The position numbers and the translations under genes were made by a program. A model generated the notes under the pieces. The model was not told the DNA's origin and did no database searches. It saw only the letters and a list, made by a program, of their open reading frames with translations. A DNA stretch of 64,000 nucleotides from Opisthocomus hoazin (Eukaryota; Chordata; Aves; Opisthocomiformes; Opisthocomidae), in the NCBI RefSeq assembly GCF_030867145.1, contig NC_134414.1, positions 69,942,814 through 70,006,813 on the forward strand, read 5' to 3'. Positions 40,921 through 53,872 of this stretch are shown one piece after another. Every line of letters begins with the position of its first letter. Positions within the stretch are counted from its first letter, which is position 1.

Positions 40921-43900
40921 ACTTTAGCATCAGCCAGCAAGCCAGTCCAGCCTGCTTCCCTATCCTGTCCAACCCAGCAAAATTAATCACAAAGCATGCC
41001 AGTGTGGTCAGTCTGTTCTCCTAATCCTACTAAAACAGCTGAATGAAAGTTTGCTCAGAAGGCTGCCTTCTCTTACTACTCTTGTAAGAAAAGCAGAAAA
41101 TCTGTTTCCCCACCAATCAGTTCTGCAATACCTACTGCACTGCTACCTGATACTCCTGGGGCGAGCAGCTGACGGGGGGCTGGGAGCTCTCTTATTCTGA
41201 ACTCAACAAAGAAAATCACCTACAAGCAAAAAATAGTACTTACAAAGGTGAGATTACATCCCCCCCTCGCTCTATGGCCATGTTTAAAATTTGGTGTTTC
41301 TTCTGAACGTCTCAAACACACTGCGCTTTCGAGGGAAAAAAAGAGCAAAGCAAGCTGATAGGATGCTTGCTTTGCATTTCCATCTCCAGTTCTGTATTTC
41401 AGCACCTGAATGCAGAAAAATTTACTTTTGCAAGGGCACTAGAGTGATTTAGTCTGTGTAAGTATATTCAAGACAGGTAGAGCACTTGGGTGCCCACCAG
41501 AAACTACAAGCAGTGAGGAGAATGCAGAACAGAAGCTGTGCGCTGTACTTCCTAAAACAGATTGACACAGCTTTTCTAAACAAAAAACCACATAGGGTGA
41601 CTAAAGTTTTGGGGATGAGGTGTAGTTTCATGCCTTTTATTCTGGAACTCTACATTTATCTCATCCGTACTTCAACTGGTGGAGTGTACATCGAGTATCA
41701 CTGAGAGACAAAGTACTACAGTATACAGATGTGCCTATTTTGGAAGCAATTGGATCACTTTTCCCTACGGGGTCAGGGTTTTCAGACCAAAAGAATAGCT
41801 CTACTGTTTGCTGCCCAGCTGAGAACAGCCTGGACTTCCTATCTTGTCCAACACTGTAAAATTAATCGTAAAGAATTAAATCACTCCCTCCCATTTTCAA
41901 TTAGCAGCTGGCGAAGAGGAGAGCAGGTAACATATTCTCAGAATATGACACTGAACTTTTTATAGTTATTTCTAACAATCCAAAGTTTATCATTTGTTGG
42001 CAAGCCTTTCCTTTATTCATTTACTTCATTTCCCCTTCTTTCCCTGGAAAAGAATTTCATGTTAAACAAACTGAAAAAAAAAAATAATTTAAAGTTAAAA
42101 TGTGCATTTCCAAAAGACTTTTTAAAATCACTAAAATAAATTTAATATGGAGATCTTGGCTGGATTTTCCTCAGAAAAACTGGCAGGCATCATAAGGTAT
42201 GTGGGTTTAAAACTATTCTGTCTGATCACTTTTATTTTCCTCCTCTACACTGGATATCAAAATTCAAACCCATTACCTTTACTCATCCAAATAATTCTGT
42301 GAATACTTGCCTTTTCTTGTAGAAAATAAAAAAAGATTTTTCTGGTTTGGGGTCCTAAGTAGAAACAGTTTAGAAGATATGCTTTTAAATATACTGTAAT
42401 TGAAGTTAGGAATAATTTTGTTCTCCAAGAGGGTCACAAAGAAGTAGCCAAAATAGAAGCTTCAGATGGAAATCCCAACTAATCTGGTGCACTATCCTGA
42501 ACCCTTTGACAAAATTCCCCTTGATCATCCATCTTTTTCCCCATTCTTATACTTAGCCTCTTTATTTAAAAGTTTTTGTCTCTGTGGTTACTGTAGAAAC
42601 ACCTAAAAATGAGAACAGCAAGTGCCAATACAGGAAAAAGCCAGACAACCCCGAGTTACATGTTAGGTGATGAGTGCGAGCGCGCTGCCAGCTTTTGGGA
42701 CATGTGCACTCCTTTGGTTCCTGAAGCTGCTGATACTGAAAAATTAGTCTTCAAACTCAATCAAATGAGTTTTTATTATACACTTCCAGGCTTTTTATAA
42801 TCCCTATCACAGAATATCACCCAACTGACTTACATCCTACTTTGAAGATCAGTAAGGTTTGCTATCCTTACTTCACCTGTGGGAACGGGAGATAGAGGGA
42901 AGCTAAAAATACTTCCTAGGGCTGCCAAACCAGCTTGTGGCAAAATCGGGAACGGCTCCCAGCTCCCGCGCGCGCAGCCAGCCCCGTTCACCCGCAGCGA
43001 TGCTGCCTGCAACACCTGCCCACCAGAGCAGCAACAGACGGACCCTGTCCCAGGACGGCCTCCAGGTAAGCAGTCGATTAGCTTTACGGAGCCAGAGTGC
43101 CTCGCTACCTGCTTGAACAGGGTATCTCTGCATCCAGCCAGAGCCGCTCGGGGAGAGCAGCACGTACACAGCAGCTGAAACAGGGAAAGGGAAAGAAAGG
43201 TACCAAGAAAGTCTGCGTGAGCTCTGCACTTCCCGCAGGCTGCAACCTCAAGGGCCTTAGCCAGGACTCCGCGGTGCTGCAGCACACCTGGAGCAGCTAC
43301 TCCAGAGCCCGGCTGGGAAAAGCTCCTTATAAATATGCAGGATCCATCACTTCAGGCTGCAGTGCCTGAACCGCTTTGCAGTCCTGCTTGTAGCTGAGGG
43401 AGCAGCTGGATGTGCCATGGGAGGGGAACCGCTGGAGATGCAGCGATCTTCAGACAAAAAGTGACAGCCCTCAAGGGGTTTGTGGCATGGCAGGGTACGT
43501 CCAGAAGCAACCTTATAAATCTATTTCTGAAACAGACACTCTCCCTTTGGACAGCATGCAATGTCCATAGCTTCCTATCCAAAAAAGGTTTGATGAACAC
43601 ACCACAGAACAAAGCAAACTGGACAAATAAAACCCGAGACTGCACAGTGTGAAAGTTCATAATTCAACCTGAAAGAAGAGGAAAAGAACCCACTTTATTT
43701 TTACTATATAGTCAGAATCTAGGCTATGCCAACTTTATTGGCAAGGGAAAAGAAATTCATTGGAACCTACCACTCTATCTTGATTCCCCATCTAGATCCA
43801 TGGCCCTGACTTAGAGGTGAGAAATTCCCACAGGTTTTAAAAGTGTTTGGGAGGGAGTAGGGTTTAATCACACTTTTCCTGAAATAAAAGGGAATGAGGG

Positions 43901-45701
43901 GAGAGGAAAAAAAAGTATCTGTAACACATACTTGCTTACCAATATGAGGTTGTTCTACATTATTCATAATGCATCTCTTAGTCTTAAAAGCAATGAGCAG
44001 TGCTAGATATGCTCACACAAAATGAATTACAAAATACTTTTGAATATTGCATGTAGTATTGAGGTGGTTCTATTGAAAGATATTTCTGTAAGTAGGCATC
44101 AATGATATATGTCTAGAACAGAGAAAATGAAAATGTTGAAAGAGATAAAGTGTCCATATCATTAACTTGTAAACAAAAATGAAGATTTCAGAAAGAAGTA
44201 TGTGCACGAATACTTCACTCTATCATAAAAACAAAGGAGATGCTTCTGGTGAAAAACCTTAGTCAACAGACATCATATGCCAATGTATAGACGTGATAGT
44301 GTTACTTAGCACAGGACTCAGAATGGTACAGACTGCAGAGCACAGGCATGGTGTTTGGCTGACACTGCAGGCTCCAAAATGAAGTTGTTTATTCAAACTA
44401 TTTATAATTTTAGAAAGAATTCTGATATATAAAAGTACAGCAGTAATATTTTTATCATTACCCTTGCAATTATTTTACTGCCTATTCTGAGAAAAAATAC
44501 ATAATGTACATTTCTTTTGAATTTTTCTCCAAAATTTTCCTCTCCAGTATTTCTTGATAAGGCCTGGAAAAAGAAACAAAACCAAAAAAATGAAAGTCAT
44601 CTTTCCTAAACGTTCTGGACTGCTTTTTCCCCAAAACACATCTAATCCTGCATTTCACAAGGGTTCTAGATGCTGTGATCTGCACCAACTGTCAGTAGTC
44701 CTTAAAACAGAAACAGTACACCGGCTGGTCACAGCCACAAAACTTTCTGGGTTTCAGCCAACCTCCCATTCTTAGTCCCTGGAAACATCTCTGGACTAAA
44801 AGACACTAGAAGAGCCCACCCAGTAGTCCATCTCCTTTGCACTGTTAAGAGTTAAAACGAGGAGAAAAGCAGGTACCAAGACATACATCCACAGTCTTTG
44901 AAGCTAGTTTGAAGTGTTTGCTTAACAGTGGGAAATAGTAAACCAAACCCTACAGAAGAAGTTGCCTTATACTCTACCAATAACATTTTGGAAGAGGTCT
45001 CTTTGTTAATATTTTTATTATTTAAAAAAAAAAAATCTCTCTGATGACTCAGCCTAGAGCCTCAGGAGGTACTTTTCCCTTGCTAATTTACCTTGACCGC
45101 TACACCTACCTAGTTTCTCACCTTTCAACACATCCAGAAGCTTTTAATGGCTCCTGACATTAGATAATAGCATATATTTTCACATTGTCCGTTATATTTT
45201 AATTAACTAAGTTCTTAGGAAGGTATCAGCCCATTGTCACTAAGTCCCAACATTGAAACAAACATATATGAAAAAAAATAAAGTGGTTACAGACATGACA
45301 TTGGACTTTCAGTCTAGGGAACAGGGTAACGCTGGCTGAATGGAAGGAAAACAGGCACAGGACATCTGACCAGCCTCTCTTTTTCTCTCTGTAAATCTGT
45401 TAATACCAAATAACCCTCAGACAACCAAGCTTAAAAAACTCATTTTTACTCTGCTGACTGAGACCGCCAGCCTACTTCTCAGCATGTAACAATTCTTCAG
45501 TGACAGGAGTATTTCTCACGTCATAAACAACTCGCTGAAACACCCTAAGAGTAAGAAAAGACGCATAGATCTTACTGACATTTTCTGGCTTTCTTACAGT
45601 TTGTTCCCTCCCCTTTCTCATTGCCTGTAGGTTTTGACGGGGATGCAACAGGAATCGCTCTTGCTCCATACTGCAGTCATCTGGAGAGTTCAGCTTCATA
45701 T

Positions 45702-46500
45702 AATCGTAGAATCATTAAGGTTGGAATAGACCTCTAAGATCATCAAGTCCAACCTTCAACCCAACACCACCATGTCTGCTAAACCATGTCCTGAAGTGTC
45801 ACATCTACACGTTTTTTGAACACCTCCAGGCATGGTGACTCCACCACTGCCCTGAGCAGCCTGTTCCAATGCTTGATAACCCTTTCAGTAAAGAAATTTT
45901 TCCTAATACCCAATCTAAACCTCCCCTAATGCAACCTGAGGCCATTGCCTCTTGTCCTATTACTAGTTACTTGGGAGAGAAGACCAACACCCACCTCACT
46001 ACAACTTCCTTTCAGGTAGTTGTAGACAGCAATAAGGTCCTCCCTTAGCCTCCTCTTCTCCAGATTAAACAGCCCTAGTTCCCTCAGCTACTCCTCGTAA
46101 GACTTGTTCTCTAGACCCCTCACCAGCCTCGTTGCCCTTCTCTGGACAAGCTCCAGCCCCTCAATGTCCTTCTTGCAGTGAGGGGCCCAAAACTGAACAC
46201 AGTACTCCAGGAGCGGCCTCACCAGTGCCCAGTACAGGGGCACGATCACCTCCCTACTCCTGCTGGCCACACTATTCCTGAGACAAGCCAGGATGCCATT
46301 GGCCTTCTTGGCCACCTGGGCACCCTGCTGGCTCATGTTCAGCTGGCTGTCGACCAACACCCCAAGGTCCTTTTCTGCCGGGCAGCTTTCCAGCCACTCC
46401 TCCCCAACCTGTAGCGTTGCATGGGGTTGTTTCACCAGTACTCTCTGGGCTCGGCCATCCAGCCAGTTTTTTACCCAGCGAAGTGTCCACCCAGCCAAAC
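45702..46500 (-). mobile_element. CR1 LINE, minus strand, internally deleted
   Basis: The 3' end at 45702 reads, on the minus strand, into CTTGATGATCTTAGAGGTCT, the diverged 3' UTR of an older CR1 subfamily. ORF2 C-terminal coding follows upstream, visible at 46498-46088 as [55 protein letters not shown] and [17 protein letters not shown] residues. Near 46429-46434 the [14 protein letters not shown] block jumps to [12 protein letters not shown], skipping roughly 280 bp compared with the copy at 48880-50419. The frame is open across this junction. Confidence 0.87.
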
Positions 46501-47493
46501 CTGGTCCCGCAGAAGCGCATCCCTGCTGCTGCCCAGCGCAAGCCTCAGCTGCGCTCCAGCTTCAAAGTGCAGGTGCTGGCAGCCAGCAAAAGGCAAATGG
46601 TACTGCTTCACCTCCACGGCTTTACATGCAGGAGGCAATAAACAGCCAGGAAAGAAGCAGCAAGCACACCGTTCTCATACACCACAGTAAAGTAGCAGGT
46701 GTAAACAAAAGGCTGAAACACCACCTATTCCACCGGGAGCACAGCACACATGGGAAGGCACCTAAGTGTGGCTTTTGGTCTAACCCACCCAATATGCTTA
46801 GAAATTATTTCTCCATCCAGCTGATATCTCAGTGTTTCACCACGATTTGAAAATTCCCTTGACCCTTTCACAGTCCCATCCCTTTTCCGCTCCTGAAACA
46901 GAGGCAGGCAAATAGCCAGCCTAAAGAAGTGGACACCTGCGTAAGCTCAGGCTGCTCCGTGACAGACTCAGTTTTACACACAGTTGGTCACTAAATTCCT
47001 GCAGCCAGTCAGATCTTGCAGCATCAGCACCAAAATTCAGTCTAATGGCTAATTCCTCTGAATTATCTCACTTGATATTGGGCTGTCAGATTAATGATTA
47101 ATAATTAGTACTGAGGGAAACACACGGATTGCTGCCCACCACCAGCAACAACACCGAGCTTGGTTAATTATGCAGGTACATCACAATTCTGCCTTTAGCA
47201 TGGTGTGATTCAGATTTTAAAAATGCTTTCTTGGCAGCTTCCATCTAACACTATAAATCTAAGCACAGGAATTCTGCCCTTCACACTTTCTAACACAGCA
47301 AACAATAGTGACAACAAACAGACCACTTTACGTGCAATATTGTAAATTCAGTTTTAACTAGTGGTGTTGCACCCAGGCTTTACATTTTACCTAACATTCC
47401 AGAAATTCATTTGTTGTCTTCAGGTACAGAAAAACTCATATAAGAGGCTCATGATTTAAGTACATCACAACATTCAATTCATTTCAGCAACAC
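46501..47493. other. Intron 1 between two CR1 copies
   Basis: Unique-looking sequence; the overlapping short frames here match nothing I recognise. No other feature seen. Confidence 0.5.
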
Positions 47494-47667
47494 TTAGAAT
47501 CATTTAGGTTGGAAAAGACCTTTAAGGTCATTGAGTCCAACTGTAAAACTAACACTGCCAAGTCCACCACTAAACCATGTCCCAGAGTGCCACACCTATA
47601 TGCCTTTTAAGTACCTCAGGGATGATGACTCAACCACTTCCCTAGGCAGCCTGTTCCAATGCTTGAT
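47494..47667 (-). mobile_element. CR1 LINE 3' tail, minus strand, short
   Basis: TTAGAATCATTTAGGTTGGA, then AAAGACCTTTAAGGTCATTG, ACCACTAAACCATGTCCC and GGCAGCCTGTTCCAATGCTT are the 3' UTR of an older CR1 subfamily in reverse orientation. It is heavily 5'-truncated, with only about 170 bp left, and has no coding capacity. Confidence 0.88.
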
Positions 47668-48879
47668 CCAATAATACATGCAACTTCGCAGAGAACTCAT
47701 TCTCTATCTTCATGACTGATTTGATATGATTTATATTATTTTCAGATTTAGAACTGTGAAATCTAGACAGCTGAACCACATTTATCAGAAATGTAGGGGC
47801 GCTACCAAAAAACAATACAAGACATGACATAATCACATATGCACCTTCCCATATCAATCAATTTCATACATTTCTCTTGCACAACATAGATACACGCTGC
47901 GCCATGTGCAAACGCGTTCCATGTAATAGCCCGTTACCGTTGCAACGATGGCATGCATCTGAGTGAGCACGGGGAGGGAAATGCAGAACTTCTCAACTTC
48001 TGTTCATGAAATGTTCAGACTTCAGTGTATGATAATGAAAGGGGATTTACAAAAACGCAGAATTGCTTCTGGGTCCTATGGCACAGGGTCCAGCTAAAAT
48101 AAACCTGAGCTCAACAGAAGACAGATACACAGTTCGTGGGCTGTTTTGGCACTGCATTAAGTTCTGCGTGCTATTCTTTTTTATAAGGTAAAATGATTCA
48201 TTCAACTTTAACCAACAGGAGACTATTTATTACAATAAATTATATTAATATATTGACATTAAACATATAAAATGAAATGGAGTCCAGGCTTACATGTCTG
48301 TCAATACACAGATGTGTCTCATATTGTGTGACTTACTAAAATTGTGCATAGAATTGGTAATTTGCAAACTCTACGCCAAAATGATAACACACTGGCTTTC
48401 ATTTCAAGCTGCACAGGGACCATGCAAATGTCAGTTCAGGCCTTAACATGGTTTCAGTTAGTCTTGATAATATCCTACATGTGCTTTCTGGGGACCTGGC
48501 AGTATCCAGGAACAGCGTATCTACAGGACCGCACAGACCTTCTCCTCTCACTCTCACGTTGCCAAGTCCATTCCAGCACCAGCAGCTCCTGCGGTATTAG
48601 TGAGTAAGTGCATCTGAATGTGTTCAGGACAAACACCTTTTAACAGGGTATGTCACCTTTGCAAAGACTGTGGGAACACAAATGGGTATAAGGCAATCGC
48701 TTACTAGGCTTGTTCCTTTGAGGATTTTATTTGAAGACACTGGGAAGAAAACATGACTCTTACAGTGATGGCACACAGACACATCCTCACGAAACCATCT
48801 TCCTCATTTTTGACCTGTGCGGTTTTCTGGCTTTGCCCTGTCATCATCATCTTTGGTCTCCTTCATCCTTCCACAAATC
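47668..48879. other. Intron 1 left of the long CR1 copy
   Basis: AT-rich, unique-looking sequence without recognisable genes or repeats. The frame that enters the CR1 at 48880 starts at an ATG in this flank (48731), but that part is host DNA fused by chance. Confidence 0.5.
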
Positions 48880-50329
48880 CATGGGCCCCGATGGAATGCA
48901 CCCACGAGTGCTGAGGGAGCTGGCGGATGTCATTGCTAAGCCACTCTCCATCATCTTTGAAAGGTCCTGGAGGACAGGAGAGGTGCCCGAGGACAGAAGA
49001 AAGGCCAATGTCACTCCAATCTTCAAAAAGGGCAAGAAGGAGGACCCAGGGAACTACAGGCCGGTCAGCCTCACCTCCATCCTGGCAAAGATGATGGAGC
49101 AGCTCACTCCAGAGGTCATCATCAAGCAACCAGAGGAAAAGAAGGTTATCAGGAGCAGTCAGCATGAATTCACCAAGGGGAAATCCTGCCTGACCAGTCT
49201 GATAGCTTTCTACGATGGCATGACTGGCTGGGTAGATGAGGGGAGAGCAGTGGATGTTGACTACCTCAACTTCAGCAAGGCTTTTGACACTGTCTCCCAT
49301 AACATCCTCATTGGGAAGCTCAGGAAGTGTTGGCTGGATGAGTGGTCGGTGAGGTGGACTGAGAACTGGCTGAATGGCAGAACTCAGAGGGTTGTCATCA
49401 GCAGCGCTGAGTCCAGTTGGAGGCCGGTAACTAGTGGCGTCCCCCAGGGGTCAGTACTCAGCCCAGTCTTGTTCAGCTTCTTCATCAATGACCTGGATGA
49501 AGAGTTAGAGTGCACCCTCAGCAAGTTTGCTGATGACACCAAACTGGGAGGTGTGGCAGATACACTGGAAGGCTGTGCTGCCATTCATCAAGACCTGGAC
49601 AGGCTGGAGAGTTGGGCGCAGAGGAACCTGATGAAGTTCGACAAGGGCAAGTGCAGGGTCCTGCACCTGGGGAGGAACAACCTCATGCACCAGTACAGGC
49701 TTGGGGTGGACCTGCTGGAGAGCAGCTCTGTGGAGAGGGACCTGGGAGTGCTGGTGGATGACAAGTTGACCATGAGCCAGCAGTGTGCCCTGGCTGCCAA
49801 GAAGGCCAATGGCATCCTGGGGTGCATCAAGAAGAGTGTGGCCAGCAGGACAAGGGAGGTTGTCCTCCCCCTCTACTCTGCCCTAGCGAGGCCCCATCTG
49901 GAGTACTGTGTCCAGTTCTGGGCTCCCCAGTTCAAGAAAGATGAAGAGCTACTGGAGAGAGTCCAGCGGAGGGCTACAAGGATGATGAGGGGACTGGAAC
50001 ATCTCTCCTACAAGGAAAGGCTGAGGGAGCTGGGCTTGTTTAGCCTGAAGAAGAGAAGGCTGAGAGGGGACCTTATAAATGCCTATAAATATCTGCAGGG
50101 TGGGTGTCAGGAGGATGGGGCCAGACTCTTTTCAGTGGTGCCCAGCAACAGGACAAGGGGCAACGGGCACAAACTGAGGCACAGGAAGTTCCAGCTGAAC
50201 ATGAGGAAGAACTTCTTCACTCTGAGGGTGACAGAGCACTGGAACAGGCTGCCCAGGGAGGCTGTGGAGTCTCCTTCTCTGGAGATATTCAAGACCGGCC
50301 TGGGTGCCGCCCTGTGCAGCCTGCTGTAG
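48731..50329 (+). pseudogene. CR1 ORF2 remnant (reverse transcriptase, N-terminally truncated)
   Basis: Open frame of 532 codons. Residues 1-50 come from flanking intron, and residues 51-532 are CR1 ORF2 from the start of the reverse transcriptase domain to the natural C-terminus. Readable blocks in order: [18 protein letters not shown] (finger region), [15 protein letters not shown] (motif A, residue 180 region), [20 protein letters not shown] (motif B), SKFADDTKL with catalytic FADD at 266-269 (motif C), and then the C-terminal region with [20 protein letters not shown] and [15 protein letters not shown]. In motif A the position normally occupied by the first catalytic Asp in LINE reverse transcriptases (D-F-S-K-A-F-D) is Asn (AAC, 49268-49270). 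The protein, if ever made, would lack the endonuclease and probably polymerase activity. Confidence 0.85.
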
Positions 50330-50419
50330 GTGACCCTGCTTCGGCAGGGGGGTTGGACTAGATGATCCACAAAGGTCCCTTCCAACACCTACCATTCCAT
50401 GATTATGTGATTCTGTGAT
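48880..50419 (+). mobile_element. CR1 LINE, 1.5 kb, with open reverse-transcriptase frame
   Basis: 5'-truncated CR1 containing most of the ORF2 reverse transcriptase and the C-terminal region, a normal stop at 50327-50329, the 3' UTR (GGGGGGTTGGACTAGATGAT, AAAGGTCCCTTCCAACACC) and a degenerate ATTCTGTG tail at about 50398-50419. The 5' break falls just before [20 protein letters not shown], so the endonuclease domain and the internal promoter are absent. It is the longest CR1 in the window and has no frameshift or internal stop in 482 codons, which points to relatively recent insertion. Confidence 0.95.
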
Positions 50420-52115
50420 CCTTAGCACCTTCAACTGCTCTAAAAATGAATTAAACACAAGATGAAATTATTAGCAGCTTTGAGGACGTGACCCTGCACC
50501 TGCCAGGACAGAGGGCACTGAGCTAGAATCACTGTGAGGCCAGCAGCTGCCTGCCTGCACGTCCCAGGGGTTACCATTCAAAGCTTTTCTATGCTTGTGA
50601 CACATCGAGTCCATTCAAGATCAGAAACTCTGTCCCAACCAAGCACACCATTCCTGGAAAATGCATCAAAAATTAGCATCCACTAATCCAGCGTGAATCA
50701 GAGCACATTTTCAAAGGCACTTCCCCATCAAGATGGATCTGTTTTTCTGCGTGACTGTAATTATTATTTTGGCATTCTCAAGGGCACAAGCCGACACATT
50801 ATTTAACCCAAAGACTTTAGGCACTGGTACAATAGTTGCTGTATCACCGCGGTCCATAACGGGAAGTAAGTTTTAAAATAGTAATGGAAAGTCACAGACA
50901 GTAGGATTACATTGCATAAGAATGAACATCAGCAGAACCCACGTCCGAGTCTTTCCCCAGCTGGGATTTACCAGTAATGCAGGGAGAAAGAACCCCTTCC
51001 AGGCTGGGACTGCCAGCTGGGGGTCGTCACAATTGGAGGCAGGGGCCAGGAGCCAGAGCCAGCGCCCACAGTTGTTCTACAGCTAAGCGAAAATGTAAGT
51101 GCGGGGCTCTAGCACTTCGTCCTCTCCCTCTTTCCTGACTTTTTCTTTTTGCGGTACCAGTTTTTGACAATCTCTTCTAATCCCTGGCTTCTGGGATGCT
51201 TCTTGCCCTGGTTTCTACTCTGGCCCCTTGAGATCAGTCACACAGCCTTGACTCCTCAGGATCAATGCACCATTTGTAAAAAAGGATAAAAACACAGACT
51301 TCCTAAAATAGCTTTAAGCTTTTTACTTTCTTCTCACTTTCATTTATACCTCTTGCTATTCCCTGTTTTTCCCGAAATATCTCCATGTTGATTCCAAAAA
51401 TGCAGCTGTTCTTAACAAAGATACAGCCCCAGTCCATTGACTTCAGCTAAAAAAAAAAACAACTATGACAGTTTCAGTAAAGGAACTCATAATTTTCTCA
51501 AGCAAAGCTGTAGTATTACAAGCATTTACATGGTTTTAGCCTTCTTTGCCTGTTCTTGCAAACTGTTAAAAACACACATGTACTTACAGCTAAAAAATCT
51601 TCCAAGTTTTTGCCTTGAATACTGCTTGCACATGAATCTTGGCTTTATGGCAGCCAAAATTTATCCTTTTTTTATTCTGCCAGCAGATAACTGACTTACC
51701 ATTGCCATAAAAGGGACAGAGCTTCAAGCACAATACGAAAATTCCTGGAATGTTTGAGTCTGCCCTCACTTAGCTGATTTTTCCCTTAATATGTGCACTA
51801 TGAATACAAACCATTAATGTACTAATTTTTCTTCAGACTTTGTTCTAATTCTTTACAGCCCTGTAAGTCCACACCAGTGTAATTTTTCAGCCTTATTTGG
51901 GTTTCATTACAATCTTAGGATTTGTTTCAATACTTTTAGATTATCAAATATTTCAACAGAAGTCTTCAGTAGACTAGAAAACAAGTTTTCCTCCACTAGA
52001 TAAACTAGACTAATAAGACCAAAAGACTTACAATATCCAGTCAGCACATAGCTATCCAGTGAAAATGGGCTAATTTGTTTTATCCCTTAGCTACAACTGA
52101 AACATTTGTCATGAT

Positions 52116-52132
52116 AAAAAAAAAAAAAAAAA
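52116..52132 (+). repeat. A17 homopolymer
   Basis: Seventeen consecutive A, followed by GAAAAAAG. No retroposed gene body was recognised upstream, so a processed-pseudogene tail is not supported. Confidence 0.85.
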
Positions 52133-53828
52133 GAAAAAAGCCTTTCTCATTCTGGTATCTATGTACTAAACTAAAGACCCCATAAATTATCTATGAAAAT
52201 AGAACCAGCTAATTAAACAACACATTTTCCCCTCAGTGATTATTTGCATGAAAGTTTACACATCTCACTGTGAATTTCCAACACGAATATCTATAGAAAT
52301 AATGCTCACATAAGAACAGCATCAACTATATTGATGAATTAGAACACTTTAATCCACTAAACACCATTTAGAAACGTTCTGCCAAATTCATGCTCCAGTG
52401 TTAAGACACCATTTTCATGTACAGAGGATGCAGGAAAGGGCACCTTGGCCAGAAAGCAGGTTGACCGTCTTGGTGAAACCGCAGACCTCCCATGTAGCCA
52501 GAGAGATTACAAATCCCACAGCAGCTGAGACAAACATGGGCAGAGAAAAGTCTGGACACGGGTTTTTAAAGGCGGTGGAGGAAATGCAATATTAGTTGCC
52601 ACAGTTATTTTCTTCTAGTGAATGCTAGGGACCACCACCAGACTTCTGGCACCTTTTAAAGAAGTTCAACATCTAGAACTTATTTGTGGCTTTCATCGTA
52701 TCTCAATTCAGACATGAAGCATGGAGTCTGTAAACTTGAGTTCCTCAGCACATCTCTTCTGCTCCCACTTTAACAGGGTTCTTCACTGGGGTGACAAACT
52801 CTACCTACAAACTTATTTCTTCTTCCCAGCTGTAGCATCTGAAATGTTCTTTAAGGTATTGTTATCTACCGACAGGACAACTGATAGTTTGTCCCATGCT
52901 TAATCTATTAAAAGCCGTATCTCTTCTGAATGCAAAAGACCTAACTCACTAAGTTTTTAATTAAAATATTCTAGTTCTTCCTACCAGTCCTTGTGTGTTA
53001 AACTAATTCTTGTATTTACGTTACAACTTTGATAATTTTTCTGCCAGTTCCCTCTCAGCCATCTTGAAAACCTTCATCTCAAAACACTGTCTTGTCACTG
53101 CTACCAGCGGGTGAAAGCCACAAAAAGATGAAAGAAAATGAATTATGACTTTGCAATTTGTTTACTCCGCACACTTGACATCACTTTGTGTTTTGCCCTT
53201 CACATTGTTCTGCTGAAGATGCACACCCTTCCTCAGACCCTGCAAGAGGCTGTTTGCCAGCAGCAGCAAAGGTGAGGGCAGCGGCAGCGTACGCAGAGAG
53301 AAAAGACAGAGGAAAGGAGGGGAACAGAGGATGTTTAGTAGTTCCTCTCTTGGATCCACCCAAAAGAAAAGCTCAGCCTACATAAAAGTCCATAAAAGCA
53401 GCTGAATAACTCTGCTAAAAACACAGTTACACTTTCTATTAATTGGGTTGGCACAATGCTGGAAAATCTTACGCCGTTTATTTCAGAACATGTGTGAGGA
53501 CATCATCCTTTTCATCTGCTACGTGAAGGTAACGAGAAAAAAATCAATAAAAAAAGAGAAATCCCATCTTTTTTCAACGCTTCTCTGGCCTCCTTCATTT
53601 CATCTTTGGCCATGCCTTTTTTATTATGTTACTGTAAGGTAACCCAGGCCAAAAAAATAGGAGGTTTTCTTGCTGGCTGAGAGGAGGCTGACTCATCTCC
53701 AACCCAGCGCACTCCCCGGCCGCCGGCTCCCGTGCTGCAGTACCTTGCACCAGCACTGCACCTGGGTCACCGCAACGCCCCAGCGTGGGTGCAAAAGCCA
53801 GACTGCGATTCTCATTGCAACCCGTAAG

Positions 53829-53872
53829 TGTCAAGGGCTTAGACGCCTGATGTCAAGTGTTTAGACACTTGA
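53829..53872. repeat. Two 22-bp tandem units, each palindromic
   Basis: TGTCAAGGGCTTAGACGCCTGA (53829-53850; shown here as two halves TGTCAAGGGCT and TAGACGCCTGA) is followed directly by TGTCAAGTGTT/TAGACACTTGA (53851-53872). The second unit contains a perfect 8-bp stem, TCAAGTGT-TTAG-ACACTTGA, and the first unit is an imperfect version of the same stem. Confidence 0.75.

Larger units (their letters stand above)
28171..45701. other. Intron 1, unique sequence with purine-rich and CpG-dense patches
   Basis: No coding exon or CR1 copy was recognised. Purine-rich patches occur at about 28600-28990, 34130-34240 and 38700-38910; whether they are related to one another cannot be judged by eye. GC-rich, CpG-containing patches lie at 40450-40920 (listed separately) and about 42890-43330. 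Elsewhere the sequence is AT-rich with only short frames. Confidence 0.55.

Noticed and set aside
52116..52140. Poly(A) tail of a processed pseudogene
   Set aside because: No coding or transcript-like body upstream and no target-site duplication seen; simple A run.
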